From Auanema rhodensis (taxonomy: Eukaryota; Nematoda; Chromadorea; Rhabditida; Rhabditidae), in the NCBI GenBank assembly GCA_964057225.1, contig OZ059897.1, positions 3,224,001 to 3,288,000 of the forward strand: a stretch of 64,000 bases of DNA, written 5' to 3'. Positions within the stretch are counted from its first letter, which is position 1; every line of letters starts with the position of its first letter. The translations under genes were made by a program, and so were the position numbers. The notes below the pieces were generated by a model, which did not search any database, was not told the origin of the DNA, and was given only the letters and a program-made list of their open reading frames with translations. This document shows positions 1 through 12,100 of this stretch, one piece after another.

Positions 1-88
1 AATGATTTTTTCGTTGAATAACATTGTCCATCGTCTTCGTCTTGGAAAAAGGAATCTAAAAACATCTACTTTTTGTGAAATTATTTAG

Positions 89-107
89 AAATTTTTCGGG
101 AAAATTT
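89..107. repeat. AT-rich dyad with phased A/T tracts (in every monomer)
   Basis: AAATTTT at 89-95 and AAAATTT at 101-107 are perfect inverted arms around TCGGG. The dyad sits in a run of A/T tracts (70-74, 92-96, 101-109, 113-116, 119-123) spaced by about one helical turn from 92 onward, the arrangement that usually gives intrinsic curvature. It recurs at the same offset in essentially all copies. The curvature is inferred, not computed. Confidence 0.6.
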
Positions 108-130
108 TTGTCAAAATGTTTTTGGAAGCA

Positions 131-158
131 ATGTTGAGTGTACATGGGAACTCAACAT
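131..158. repeat. Conserved hairpin-forming inverted repeat, 9-bp arms (in every monomer)
   Basis: ATGTTGAGT at 131-139 is the exact reverse complement of ACTCAACAT at 150-158, with a 10-base spacer, GTACATGGGA. A competing dyad pairs AGTGTA with TACACT over the same stretch. The element recurs every 351 bases. I saw very few changes in it; one is acatagga for acatggga in the loop near 27171. Short dyads are common in satellite monomers and can be protein sites or form cruciforms. No function is shown here. Confidence 0.8.
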
Positions 159-162
159 ACAC

Positions 163-172
163 TAATGCATTA
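163..172. repeat. Perfect 10-bp palindrome TAATGCATTA (in every monomer)
   Basis: TAATGCATTA reads the same on both strands and lies 5 bp after the hairpin at 131-158. It is kept even in the copy at 54758 where the adjacent base changed (acagtaatg). Together with the hairpin it forms a compact symmetric cluster at 131-172. Confidence 0.75.
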
Positions 173-258
173 TTTTTCAAACGATCATAACTTATTTTTG
201 TATAGAGCGTTTCTCAATGTAGTATAGTGCATTCGATGCGGATTTTTAAGTTGCGTTG

Positions 259-314
259 ATCTGTGTTATCAGATTTGAGTTAGCTTAAAAATGCACCGAG
301 ATATCAACTGATTT
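259..314. repeat. Two further short dyads in the 3' third of the monomer
   Basis: ATCTG (259-263) pairs with CAGAT (270-274). ATATCA (301-306) pairs with TGATAT (309-314) in copies ending tatatg or tatagg. This reference copy has tgattt and so one mismatch. The P class mutates the first dyad (CAGAT to CCGAT) and the tttatg copies mutate the second, so these dyads are less constrained than the one at 131-158. Confidence 0.55.
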
Positions 315-702
315 ATGTTCACACTTATATCCTCGACTTTCACCCTGAAGAAATGATTTTTTCGTTGAATAACATTGTCCATCGTCTTCGTCTTGAAAAA
401 AGGAATCTAAAAACATCTACTTTTTGTGAAATTATTTAGAAATTTTTCGGGAAAATTTTTGTCAAAATGTTTTTGGAAGCAATGTTGAGTGTACATGGGA
501 ACTCAACATACACTAATGCATTATTTTTCAAACGATCATAACTATTTTCTGTAAATAGCGTTTCTCAATGTAGTATAGTGCATTCGATGCGGATTTTTAA
601 GCTGCGTTGATCTGTGTTATCAGATTTGAGTTAACTTAAAAATGCACCGAGATATCAACTGATATAGGTTCACACTTATATCCTCGATTTTCACCCTGAA
701 GA

Positions 703-1755
703 AGTAGTTTTTTCGTTGAAAAACATTGTCCATCGTCTTCGTCATGAAAAAAGGAATCTAAAAACATCTACTTTTTAAGAAATTATATAGAAATTTTTCG
801 GGAAAATTTTTGTCAAGATGTTTTTGGAAGCAATGTTGAGTGTACATGGGAACTCAACATACACTAATGCATTATTTTTCAAATGATCATAACTTATTTT
901 TGTATAGAGCGTTTCTCAATGCAGTAAAGTGCATTCGATGCGGATTTTTAAGCTGCGTCGATCTGTGTTATCAGATTTGAGTTAGCTTAAAAATGCACCG
1001 AGATATCAACTGATATATGTTCACACTTATATCCTCGATTTTCACCCTGAAGAAATGATTTTTTCGTTGAATAACATTGTCCATCGTCTTCGTCTTGAAA
1101 AAAGGAATCTAAAAACATCTACTTTTTGTGAAATTATTTAGAAATTTTTCGGGAAAATTTTTGTCAAAATGTTTTTGGAAGCAATGTTGAGTGTACATGG
1201 GAACTCAACATACACTAATGCATTATTTTTCAAACGATCATAACTAATTTTTGTAAATAGCGTTTCTCAAGGTAGTATAGTGCATTCGATGCGGATTTTT
1301 AAGCTGCGTCGATCTGTGTTATCAGATTTGAGTTAGCTTAAAAATGCACCGAGATATCAACTGATATATGTTCACACTTATATCCTCGATTTTCAAACTG
1401 AAGAATTGATTTTTTTGTTGAATAACATTGTCCATCGTCTTCGTCTTGAAAAAAGGAATCTAAAAACATCTACTTTTTGTGAAATTATCTAGAAATTTTT
1501 CGGGAAAATTTTGGTCAAAATGTTTTTGGAAGCAATGTTGAGTGTACATGGGAACTCAACATACACTAATGCATTATTTTTCAAACGATCATAACTATTT
1601 TCTGTAAATAGCGTTTCTCAATGTAGTATAGTGCATTCGATGCGGATTTTTAAGTTGCGTTGATCTGTGTTATCAGATTTGAGTTAGCTTAAAAATGCAC
1701 CGAGATATCAACTGATATAGGTTCACACTTATATCCTCGATTTTCACCCTGAAGA
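703..1755 (+). repeat. R-T-U trimer, copy 1 (1053 bp)
   Basis: The three monomers start at 703 (R head with private variants tcaagatg, aaatgatc and caatgcagtaaag), 1054 (T, caagg, ending tcaaactg) and 1405 (U, head aattg, tatctag, attttggtc, ctattttctg). The next 1053 bases repeat this order with the same private variants, so the pair is a recent tandem duplication of a trimer. Confidence 0.85.
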
Positions 1756-2808
1756 AGTAGTTTTTTCGTTGAAAAACATTGTCCATCGTCTTCGTCATGA
1801 AAAAAGGAATCTAAAAACATCTACTTTTTAAGAAATTATATAGAAATTTTTCGGGAAAATTTTTGTCAAGATGTTTTTGGAAGCAATGTTGAGTGTACAT
1901 GGGAACTCAACATACACTAATGCATTATTTTTCAAATGATCATAACTTATTTTTGTATAGAGCGTTTCTCAATGCAGTAAAGTGCATTCGATGCGGATTT
2001 TTAAGCTGCGTCGATCTGTGTTATCAGATTTGAGTTAGCTTAAAAATGCACCGAGATATCAACTGATATATGTTCACACTTATATCCTCGATTTTCACCC
2101 TGAAGAAATGATTTTTTCGTTGAATAACATTGTCCATCGTCTTCGTCTTGAAAAAAGGAATCTAAAAACATCTACTTTTTGTGAAATTATTTAGAAATTT
2201 TTCGGGAAAATTTTTGTCAAAATGTTTTTGGAAGCAATGTTGAGTGTACATGGGAACTCAACATACACTAATGCATTATTTTTCAAACGATCATAACTAA
2301 TTTTTGTAAATAGCGTTTCTCAAGGTAGTATAGTGCATTCGATGCGGATTTTTAAGCTGCGTCGATCTGTGTTATCAGATTTGAGTTAGCTTAAAAATGC
2401 ACCGAGATATCAACTGATATATGTTCACACTTATATCCTCGATTTTCAAACTGAAGAATTGATTTTTTTGTTGAATAACATTGTCCATCGTCTTCGTCTT
2501 GAAAAAAGGAATCTAAAAACATCTACTTTTTGTGAAATTATCTAGAAATTTTTCGGGAAAATTTTGGTCAAAATGTTTTTGGAAGCAATGTTGAGTGTAC
2601 ATGGGAACTCAACATACACTAATGCATTATTTTTCAAACGATCATAACTATTTTCTGTAAATAGCGTTTCTCAATGTAGTATAGTGCATTCGATGCGGAT
2701 TTTTAAGTTGCGTTGATCTGTGTTATCAGATTTGAGTTAGCTTAAAAATGCACCGAGATATCAACGGATTTATGTTCACACTTATATCCTCGATTTTCAC
2801 CCTGAAGA
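1756..2808 (+). repeat. R-T-U trimer, copy 2 (1053 bp)
   Basis: This matches 703-1755 monomer by monomer, including tcaagatg, caatgcagtaaag and attttggtc. The visible difference is near the end: copy 1 ends with tgatatagg and copy 2 with cggatttatg. That tail change suggests the right junction joined a different monomer tail. Confidence 0.85.
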
Positions 2809-4212
2809 AATGATTTTTTCGTTGAATAACATTGTCCATCGTCTTCGTCTTGAAAAAAGGAATCTAAAAACATCTACTTTTTGTGAAATTATCTAGAAAT
2901 TTTTCGGGAAAATTTTTGTCAAAATGTTTTTGGAAGCAATGTTGAGTGTACATGGGAACTCAACATACACTAATGCATTATTTTTCAAACGATCATAACT
3001 ATTTTCTGTAAATAGCGTTTCTCAATGTAGTATAGTGCATTCGATGCGGATTTTTAAGTTGCGTTGATCTGTGTTATCAGATTTGAGTTAGCTTAAAAAT
3101 GCACCGAGATATCAACTGATTTATGTTCACACTTATATCCTCGATTTTCACCCTGAAGAAATGATTTTTTCGTTGAATAACATTGTCCATCATCTTCGTC
3201 TTGAAAAAAGGAATCTAAAAACATCTACTTTTTGTGAAATTATTTAGAAATTTTTCGGGAAAATTTTTGTCAAAATGTTTTTGGAAGCAATGTTGAGTGT
3301 ACATGGGAACTCAACATACACTAATGCATTATTTTTCAAACGATCATAACTAATTTCTGTAAATAGCGTTTCTCAATGTAGTATAGTGCATTCGATGCGG
3401 ATTTTTAAGCTGCGTCGATCTGTGTTATCAGATTTGAGTTAGCTTAAAAATGCACCGAGATATCAACTGATATATGTTCACACTTATATCCTCGATTTTC
3501 ACCCTGAAGAAATGATTTTTTCGTTGAATAACATTGTCCATCGTCTTCGTCTTGAAAAAAGGAATCTAAAAACATCTACTTTTTGTGAAATTATTTAGAA
3601 ATTTTTCGGGAAAATTTTTGTCAAAATGTTTTTGGAAGCAATGTTGAGTGTACATGGGAACTCAACATACACTAATGCATTATTTTTCAAACGATCATAA
3701 CTAATTTCTGTAAATAGCGTTTCTCAATGTAGTATAGTGCATTCGATGCGGATTTTTAAGCTGCGTCGATCTGTGTTATCAGATTTGAGTTAGCTTAAAA
3801 ATGCACCGAGATATCAACTGATATATGTTCACACTTATATCCTCGATTTTCACCCTGAAGAAATAGTTTTTTCGTTGAAAAACATTGTCCATCGTCTTTG
3901 CCTTGAAAAAAGGAATCTAAAAACATCTACTTTTTGTGAAATTATTTAGAAATTTTTCGGGAAAATTTTTGTCAAAATGTTTTTGGAAGCAATGTTGAGT
4001 GTACATGGGAACTCAACATACACTAATGCATTATTTTTCAAACGATCATAACTTATTTTTGTATAGAGCGTTTCTCAATGTAGTGTAGTGCATTCGATGC
4101 GGATTTTTAAGCTGCGTCGATCTGTGTTATCAGATTTGAGTTAGCTTAAAAATGCACCGAGATATCAACTGATATATGTTCACACTTATATCCTCGACTT
4201 TCACCCTGAAGA
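2809..4212 (+). repeat. Four-monomer segment collinear with 38611-40014
   Basis: The copies are 2809 (aatgat head, tatctag, ctattttctg, gttgcgttg, tttatg), 3160 (head variant catcatcttcg), 3511 (V) and 3862 (S). The same order occurs at 38611, 38962, 39313 and 39664. Together with the R-T-U monomers before it, this makes 703-4212 a partial relative of 36505-40014, displaced by about 102 monomers. Confidence 0.7.
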
Positions 4213-7200
4213 AATGATTTTTTCGTTGAATAACATTGTCCATCGTCTTCGTCTTGGAAACAGGAATCTAAAAACATCTACTTTTTGTGAAATTATTTAG
4301 AAATTTTTCGGGAAAATTTTTGTCAAAATGTTTTTGGAAGCAATGTTGAGTGTACATGGGAACTCAACATACACTAATGCATTATTTTTCAAACGATCAT
4401 AACTTATTTTTGTATAGAGCGTTTCTCAATGTAGTATAGTGCATTCGATGCGGATTTTTAAGCTGCGTCGATCTGTGTTATCAGATTTGAGTTAGCTTAA
4501 AAATGCACCGAGATATCAACTGATATATGTTCACACTTATATCCTCGATTTTCACCCTGAAGAAATAGTTTTTTCGTTGAAAAACATTGTCCATCGTCTT
4601 TGCCTTGAAAAAAGGAATCTAAAAACATCTACTTTTTGTGAAATTATTTAGAAATTTTTCGGGAAAATTTTTGTCAAAATGTTTTTGGAAGCAATGTTGA
4701 GTGTACATGGGAACTCAACATACACTAATGCATTATTTTTCAAACGATCATAACTTATTTTTGTATAGAGCGTTTCTCAATGTAGTATAGTGCATTCGAT
4801 GCGGATTTTTAAGCTGCGTCGATCTGTGTTATCAGATTTGAGTTAGCTTAAAAATGCACCGAGATATCAACTGATATATGTTCACACTTATATCCTCGAT
4901 TTTCACCCTGAAGAAGTAGTTTTTTCGTTGAAAAACATTGTCCATCGTCTTCGTCATGAAAAAAGGAATCTAAAAACATCTACTTTTTAAGAAATTATAT
5001 AGAAATTTTTCGGGAAAATTTTTGTCAAAATGTTTTTGGAAGCAATGTTGAGTGTACATGGGAACTCAACATACACTAATGCATTATTTTTCAAACGATC
5101 ATAACTTATTTTTGTATAGAGCGTTTCTCAATGTAGTATAGTGCATTCGATGCGGATTTTTAAGCTGCGTCGATCTGTGTTATCAGATTTGAGTTAGCTT
5201 AAAAATGCACCGAGATATCAACTGATATATGTTCACACTTATATCCTCGATTTTCACCCTGAAGAAATGATTTTTTCGTTGAATAACATTGTCCATCGTC
5301 TTCGTCTTGAAAAAAGGAATCTAAAAACATCTACTTTTTGTGAAATTATTTAGAAATTTTTCGGGAAAATTTTTGTCAAAATGTTTTTGGAAGCAATGTT
5401 GAGTGTACATGGGAACTCAACATACACTAATGCATTATTTTTCAAACGATCATAACTTATTTTTGTATAGAGCGTTTCTCAATGTAGTATAGTGCATTCG
5501 ATGCGGATTTTTAAGCTGCGTCGATCTGTGTTATCAGATTTGAGTTAGCTTAAAAATGCACCGAGATATCAACTGATATATGTTCACACTTATATCCTCG
5601 ATTTTCACCCTGAAGAAATAGTTTTTTCGTTGAAAAACATTGTCCATCGTCTTTGCCTTGAAAAAAGGAATCTAAAAACATCTACTTTTTGTGAAATTAT
5701 TTAGAAATTTTTCGGGAAAATTTTTGTCAAAATGTTTTTGGAAGCAATGTTGAGTGTACATGGGAACTCAACATACACTAATGCATTATTTTTCAAACGA
5801 TCATAACTTATTTTTGTATAGAGCGTTTCTCAATGTAGTATAGTGCATTCGATGCGGATTTTTAAGCTGCGTCGATCTGTGTTATCAGATTTGAGTTAGC
5901 TTAAAAATGCACCGAGATATCAACTGATATATGTTCACACTTATATCCTCGATTTTCACCCTGAAGAAATAGTTTTTTCGTTGAAAAACATTGTCCATCG
6001 TCTTTGCCTTGAAAAAAGGAATCTAAAAACATCTACTTTTTGTGAAATTATTTAGAAATTTTTCGGGAAAATTTTTGTCAAAATGTTTTTGGAAGCAATG
6101 TTGAGTGTACATGGGAACTCAACATACACTAATGCATTATTTTTCAAACGATCATAACTTATTTTTGTATAGAGCGTTTCTCAATGTAGTATAGTGCATT
6201 CGATGCGGATTTTTAAGCTGCGTTGATCTGTGTTATCAGATTTGAGTTAGCTTAAAAATGCACCGAGATATCAACTGATATATGTTCACACTTATATCCT
6301 CGACTTTCACCCTGAAGAAATGATTTTTTCGTTGAATAACATTGTCCATCGTCTTCGTCTTGAAAAAAGGAATCTAAAAACATCTACTTTTTGTGAAATT
6401 ATTTAGAAATTTTTCGGGAAAATTTTTGTCAAAATGTTTTTGGAAGCAATGTTGAGTGTACATGGGAACTCAACATACACTAATGCATTATTTTTCAAAC
6501 GATCATAACTTATTTTTGTATAGAGCGTTTCTCAATGTAGTATAGTGCATTCGATGCGGATTTTTAAGCTGCGTCGATCTGTGTTATCAGATTTGAGTTA
6601 GCTTAAAAATGCACCGAGATATCAACTGATATATGTTCACACTTATATCCTCGATTTTCACCCTGAAGAAATGATTTTTTCGTTGAATAACATTGTCCAT
6701 CGTCTTCGTCTTGAAAAAAGGAATCTAAAAACATCTACTTTTTGTGAAATTATTTAGAAATTTTTCGGGAAAATTTTTGTCAAAATGTTTTTGGAAGCAA
6801 TGTTGAGTGTACATGGGAACTCAACATACACTAATGCATTATTTTTCAAACGATCATAACTAATTTTTGTAAATAGCGTTTCTCAAGGTAGTATAGTGCA
6901 TTCGATGCGGATTTTTAAGCTGCGTCGATCTGTGTTATCAGATTTGAGTTAGCTTAAAAATGCACCGAGATATCAACTGATATAGGTTCACACTTATATC
7001 CTCGATTTTCACCCTGAAGAAATGATTTTTTGGTTGAAAAACATTGTCCATCGTCTTCGTCTTGAAAAAAGGAATCTAAAAACACCTACTTCTTGTGAAA
7101 TTATTTAGAAATTTTTCGGGAAAATTTTTGTCAAAATGTTTTTGGAAGCAATGTTGAGTGTACATGGGAACTCAACATACACTAATGCATTATTTTTCAA

Positions 7201-9126
7201 ACGATCATAACTAATTTCTGTAAATAGCGTTTCTCAATGTAGTATAGTGCATTCGATGCGGATTTTTAAGCTGCGTCGATCTGTGTTATCAGATTTGAGT
7301 TAGCTTAAAAATGCACCGAGATATCAACTGATATATGTTCACACTTATATCCTCGATTTTCACCCTGAAGAAATAGTTTTTTCGTTGAAAAACATTGTCC
7401 ATCGTCTTTGCCTTGAAAAAAGGAATCTAAAAACATCTACTTTTTGTGAAATTATTTAGAAATTTTTCGGGAAAATTTTTGTCAAAATGTTTTTGGAAGC
7501 AATGTTGAGTGTACATGGGAACTCAACATACACTAATGCATTATTTTTCAAACGATCATAACTTATTTTTGTATAGAGCGTTTCTCAATGTAGTATAGTG
7601 CATTCGATGCGGATTTTTAAGCTGCGTCGATCTGTGTTATCAGATTTGAGTTAGCTTAAAAATGCACCGAGATATCAACTGATATATGTTCACACTTATA
7701 TCCTCGACTTTCACCCTGAAGAAATGATTTTTTCGTTGAATAACATTGTCCATCGTCTTCGTCTTGAAAAAAGGAATCTAAAAACATCTACTTTTTGTGA
7801 AATTATTTAGAAATTTTTCGGGAAAATTTTTGTCAAAATGTTTTTGGAAGCAATGTTGAGTGTACATGGGAACTCAACATACACTAATGCATTATTTTTC
7901 AAACGATCATAACTAATTTTTGTAAATAGCGTTTCTCAAGGTAGTATAGTGCATTCGATGCGGATTTTTAAGCTGCGTCGATCTGTGTTATCAGATTTGA
8001 GTTAGCTTAAAAATGCACCGAGATATCAACTGATATATGTTCACACTTATATCCTCGATTTTCACCCTGAAGAAATGATTTTTTCGTTGAATAACATTGT
8101 CCATCGTCTTCGTCTTGAAAAAAGGAATCTAAAAACATCTACTTTTTGTGAAATTATTTAGAAATTTTTCGGGAAAATTTTTGTCAAAATGTTTTTGGAA
8201 GCAATGTTGAGTGTACATGGGAACTCAACATACACTAATGCATTATTTTTCAAACGATCATGACTTATTTTTGTATAGAGCGTTTCTCAATGTAGTATAG
8301 TGCATTCGATGCGGATTTTTAAGCTGCGTCGATCTGTGTTATCAGATTTGAGTTAGCTTAAAAATGCACCGAGATATCAACTGATATATGCTCACACTTA
8401 TATCCTCGATTTTCACCCTGAAGAAATGATTTTTTCGTTGAATAACATTGTCCATCGTCTTCGTCTTGAAAAAAGGAATCTAAAAACATCTACTTTTTGT
8501 GAAATTATTTATAAATTTTTCGGGAAAATTTTTGTCAAAATGTTTTTGGAAGCAATGTTGAGTGTACATGGGAACTCAACATACACTAATGCATTATTTT
8601 TCAAACGATCATAACTAATTTTTGTAAATAGCGTTTCTCAAGGTAGTATAGTGCATTCGATGCGGATTTTTAAGCTGCGTCGATCTGTGTTATCAGATTT
8701 GAGTTAGCTTAAAAATGCACCGAGATATCAACTGATATATGTTCACACTTATATCCTCGATTTTCACCCTGAAGAAATGATTTTTTGGTTGAAAAACATT
8801 GTCCATCGTCTTCGTCTTGAAAAAAGGAATCCAAAAACACCTACTTCTTGTGAAATTATTTAGAAATTTTTCGGGAAAATTTTTGTCAAAATGTTTTTGG
8901 AAGCAATGTTGAGTGTACATGGGAACTCAACATACACTAATGCATTATTTTTCAAACGATCATAACTAATTTCTGTAAATAGCGTTTCTCAATGTAGTAT
9001 AGTGCATTCGATGCGGATTTTTAAGCTGCGTCGATCTGTGTTATCAGATTTGAGTTAGCTTAAAAATGCACCGAGATATCAACTGATATATGTTCACACT
9101 TATATCCTCGATTTTCACCCTGAAGA
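4213..9126 (+). repeat. Mosaic zone, 14 monomers without a fixed order
   Basis: In order the starts and classes are: 4213 (ttggaaacagg variant), 4564 S, 4915 R, 5266 P-like with tcag, 5617 S, 5968 S (gttg, gactttc), 6319 P-like, 6670 T, 7021 E, 7372 S, 7723 T, 8074 P-like (catgactt), 8425 T (ttataaattt) and 8776 E (gaatccaaaaacacc). No stable multimer period is visible. At 8425 and 8776, point changes remove the stop codon that interrupts the monomer frame in most copies, giving short open frames that I judge non-coding. Confidence 0.75.
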
Positions 9127-12100
9127 AATAGTTTTTTCGTTGAAAAACATTGTCCATCGTCTTTGCCTTGAAAAAAGGCAACTAAAAACATCTACTTTTT
9201 GTGAAATTATTTAGAAATTTTTCGGGAAAATTTTTGTCAAAATGTTTTTGGAAGCAATGTTGAGTGTACATGGGAACTCAACATACACTAATGCATTATT
9301 TTTCAAACGATCATAACTTATTTTTGTATAGAGCGTTTCTCAATGTAGTATAGTGCATTCGATGCGGATTTTTAAGCTGCGTCGATCTGTGTTATCAGAT
9401 TTGAGTTAGCTTAAAAATGCACCGAGATATCAACTGATATATGTTCACACTTATATCCTCGATTTTCACCCTGAAGAAATGATTTTTTCGTTGAATAACA
9501 TTGTCCATCGTCTTCGTCTTGAAAAAAGGAATCTAAAAACATCTACTTTTTGTGAAATTATTTAGAAATTTTTCGGGAAAATTTTTGTCAAAATGTTTTT
9601 GGAAGCAATGTTGAGTGTACATGGGAACTCAACATACACTAATGCATTATTTTTCAAACGATCATAACTAATTTTTGTATAGAGCGTTTCTCAATGTAGT
9701 ATAGTGCATTCGATGCGGATTTTTAAGCTGCGTTGATCTGTGTTATCAGATTTGAGTTAACTTAAAAATGCACCGAGATATCAACTGATATAGGTTCACA
9801 CTTATATCCTCGATTTTCACCCTGAAGAAGTAGTTTTTTCGTTGAAAAACATTGTCCATCGTCTTCGTCATGAAAAAAGGAATCTAAAAACATCTACTTC
9901 TTGTGAAATTATTTAGAAATTTTTCGGGAAAATTTTTGTCAAAATGTTTTTGGAAGCAATGTTGAGTGTACATGGGAACTCAACATACACTAATGCATTA
10001 TTTTTCAAACGATCATAACTTATTTTTGTATAGAGCGTTTCTCAATGTAGTATAGTGCATTCGATGCGGATTTTTAAGCTGCGTCGATCTGTGTTATCAG
10101 ATTTGAGTTAGCTTAAAAATGCACCGAGATATCAACTGATATATGTTCACACTTATATCCTCGATTTTCACCCTGAAGAAATGATTTTTTCGTTGAATAA
10201 CATTGTCCATCGTCTTCGTCTTGAAAAAAGGAATCTAAAAACATCTACTTTTTGTGAAATTATTTGGAAATTTTTCGGGAAAATTTTTGTCAAAATGTTT
10301 TTGGAAGCAATGTTGAGTGTACATGGGAACTCAACATACACTAATGCATTATTTTTCAAACGATCATAACTAATTTCTGTAAATAGCGTTTCTCAATGTA
10401 GTATAGTGCATTCGATGCGGATTTTTAAGCTGCGTCGATCTGTGTTATCAGATTTGAGTTAGCTTAAAAATGCACCGAGATATCAACTGATATATGTTCA
10501 CACTTATATCCTCGATTTTCACCCTGAAGAAATAGTTTTTTCGTTGAAAAACATTGTCCATCGTCTTTGCCTTGAAAAAAGGAATCTAAAAACATCTACT
10601 TTTTGTGAAATTATTTGGAAATTTTTCGGGAAAATTTTTGTCAAAATGTTTTTGGAAGCAATGTTGAGTGTACATGGGAACTCAACATACACTAATGCAT
10701 TATTTTTCAAACGATCATAACTTATTTTTGTATAGAGCGTTTCTCAATGTAGTATAGTGCATTCGATGCGGATTTTTAAGCTGCGTCGATCTGTGTTATC
10801 AGATTTGAGTTAGCTTAAAAATGCACCGAGATATCAACTGATATATGTTCACACTTATATCCTCGACTTTCACCCTGAAGAAATGATTTTTTCGTTGAAT
10901 AACATTGTCCATCGTCTTCGTTTTGGAAAAAGGAATCTAAAAACATCTACTTTTTGTGAAATTATTTAGAAATTTTTCGGGAAAATTTTTGTCAAAATGT
11001 TTTTGGAAGCAATGTTGAGTGTACATGGGAACTCAACATACACTAATGCATTATTTTTCAAACGATCATAACTTATTTTTGTATAAAGCGTTTCTCAATG
11101 TAGTATAGTGCATTCGATGCGGATTTTTAAGCTGCGTCGATCTGTGTTATCAGATTTGAGTTAGCTTAAAAATGCACCGAGATATCAACTGATATATGTT
11201 CACACTTATATCCTCGATTTTCACCCTGAAGAAATGATTTTTTCGTTGAATAACATTGTCCATCGTCTCTGTCTTGAAAAAAGGAATCTAAAAACATCTA
11301 CTTTTTGTGAAATTATTTAGAAATTTTTCGGGAAAATTTTTGTCAAAATGTTTTTGGAAGCAATGTTGAGTGTACATGGGAACTCAACATACACTAATGC
11401 ATTATTTTTCAAACGATCATAACTAATTTTTGTATAGAGCGTTTCTCAATGTAGTATAGTGCATTCGATGCGGATTTTTAAGCTGCGTTGATCTGTGTTA
11501 TCAGATTTGAGTTAACTTAAAAATGCACCGAGATATCAACTGATATAGGTTCACACTTATATCCTCGATTTTCACCCTGAAGAAGTAGTTTTTTCGTTGA
11601 AAAACATTGTCCATCGTCTTTGTCATGAAAAAAGGAATCTAAAAACATCTACTTTTTAAGAAATTATATAGAAATTTTTCGGGAAAATTTTTGTCAAAAT
11701 GTTTTTGGAAGCAATGTTGAGTGTACATGGGAACTCAACATACACTAATGCATTATTTTTCAAACGATCATAACTTATTTTTGTATAGAGCGTTTCTCAA
11801 TGTAGTATAGTGCATTCGATGCGGATTTTTAAGTTGCGTTGATCTGTGTTATCAGATTTGAGTTAGCTTAAAAATGCACCGAGATATCAACTGATTTATG
11901 TTCACACTTATATCCTCGATTTTCACCCTGAAGAACTGATTTTTTCGTTGAATAACATTGTCCATCATCTTCGTCTTGAAAAAAGGAATCTAAAAACATC
12001 TACTTTTTGTGAAATTATTTAGAAATTTTTCGGGAAAATTTTTGTCAAAATGTTTTTGGAAGCAATGTTGAGTGTACATGGGAACTCAACATACACTAAT

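Larger units (their letters stand above)
1..351 (+). repeat. Reference monomer, used for the offset map
   Basis: This first copy defines the offsets used elsewhere. Class-defining variable sites lie at 1-19 (head: aatgat, agtagt, aatagt, aattg; cgttgaat or cgttgaaa), 37-46 (cgtcttg, cgtcatg, tgccttg, cgttttgg), 72-77 (ttttgtg, ttcttgtg, ttttaag), 85-88 (ttag, atag, ctag, ttgg), 192-206 (cttattttt, ctaattttt, ctaatttct, ctattttct, then tatagag or taaatag), 213-218 (caatg or caagg), 251 and 257 (gctgcgtcg, gctgcgttg, gttgcgttg), 271 (A or C), 283 (G or A), 313-317 (tatat, tttat, tatagg), 337 (C or T) and 343-345. This copy itself has the ttggaaaaagg, gttgcgttg, tttatg and gactttc variants. The start is arbitrary because the array is continuous. 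Confidence 0.95.
1..702 (+). repeat. Two mosaic monomers at the left edge
   Basis: The copy at 1 has a P-like middle (cttatttttgtatag) but a gttgcgttg/tttatg tail. The copy at 352 has the U/V-type middle ctattttctgtaaatag joined to a Q tail (ttaac, tagg). Both look like products of exchange between classes. The array must continue to the left, because the window opens exactly at the start of a monomer with no boundary sequence. Confidence 0.7.

Noticed and set aside
7-23. CENP-B box-like match at ttcgttgaa, and another at ttcgggaaaa
   Set aside because: Against the essential pattern NTTCGNNNNANNCGGGN both sites keep TTCG and the central A (5 of 9 fixed bases) but lack CGGG at the right distance. 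This is expected by chance in AT-rich sequence.
1-351. Internal duplication of the monomer (2 x about 175 bp)
   Set aside because: I compared the two halves by eye and saw no alignable similarity beyond shared A/T runs.
8426-8614. A 62-residue open frame on the + strand, repeated at 10181-10369
   Set aside because: It is the ordinary monomer sequence in which the TAG at offsets 86-88 happens to be changed (tat at 8425, tgg at 10180). Nearly all other copies keep the stop. There is no codon bias, start context or domain.
8693-8920. A 75-residue minus-strand open frame
   Set aside because: A chance frame in the E-type copy at 8776, made longer by its private gaatccaaaaacacc changes. It occurs once and resembles no known protein.
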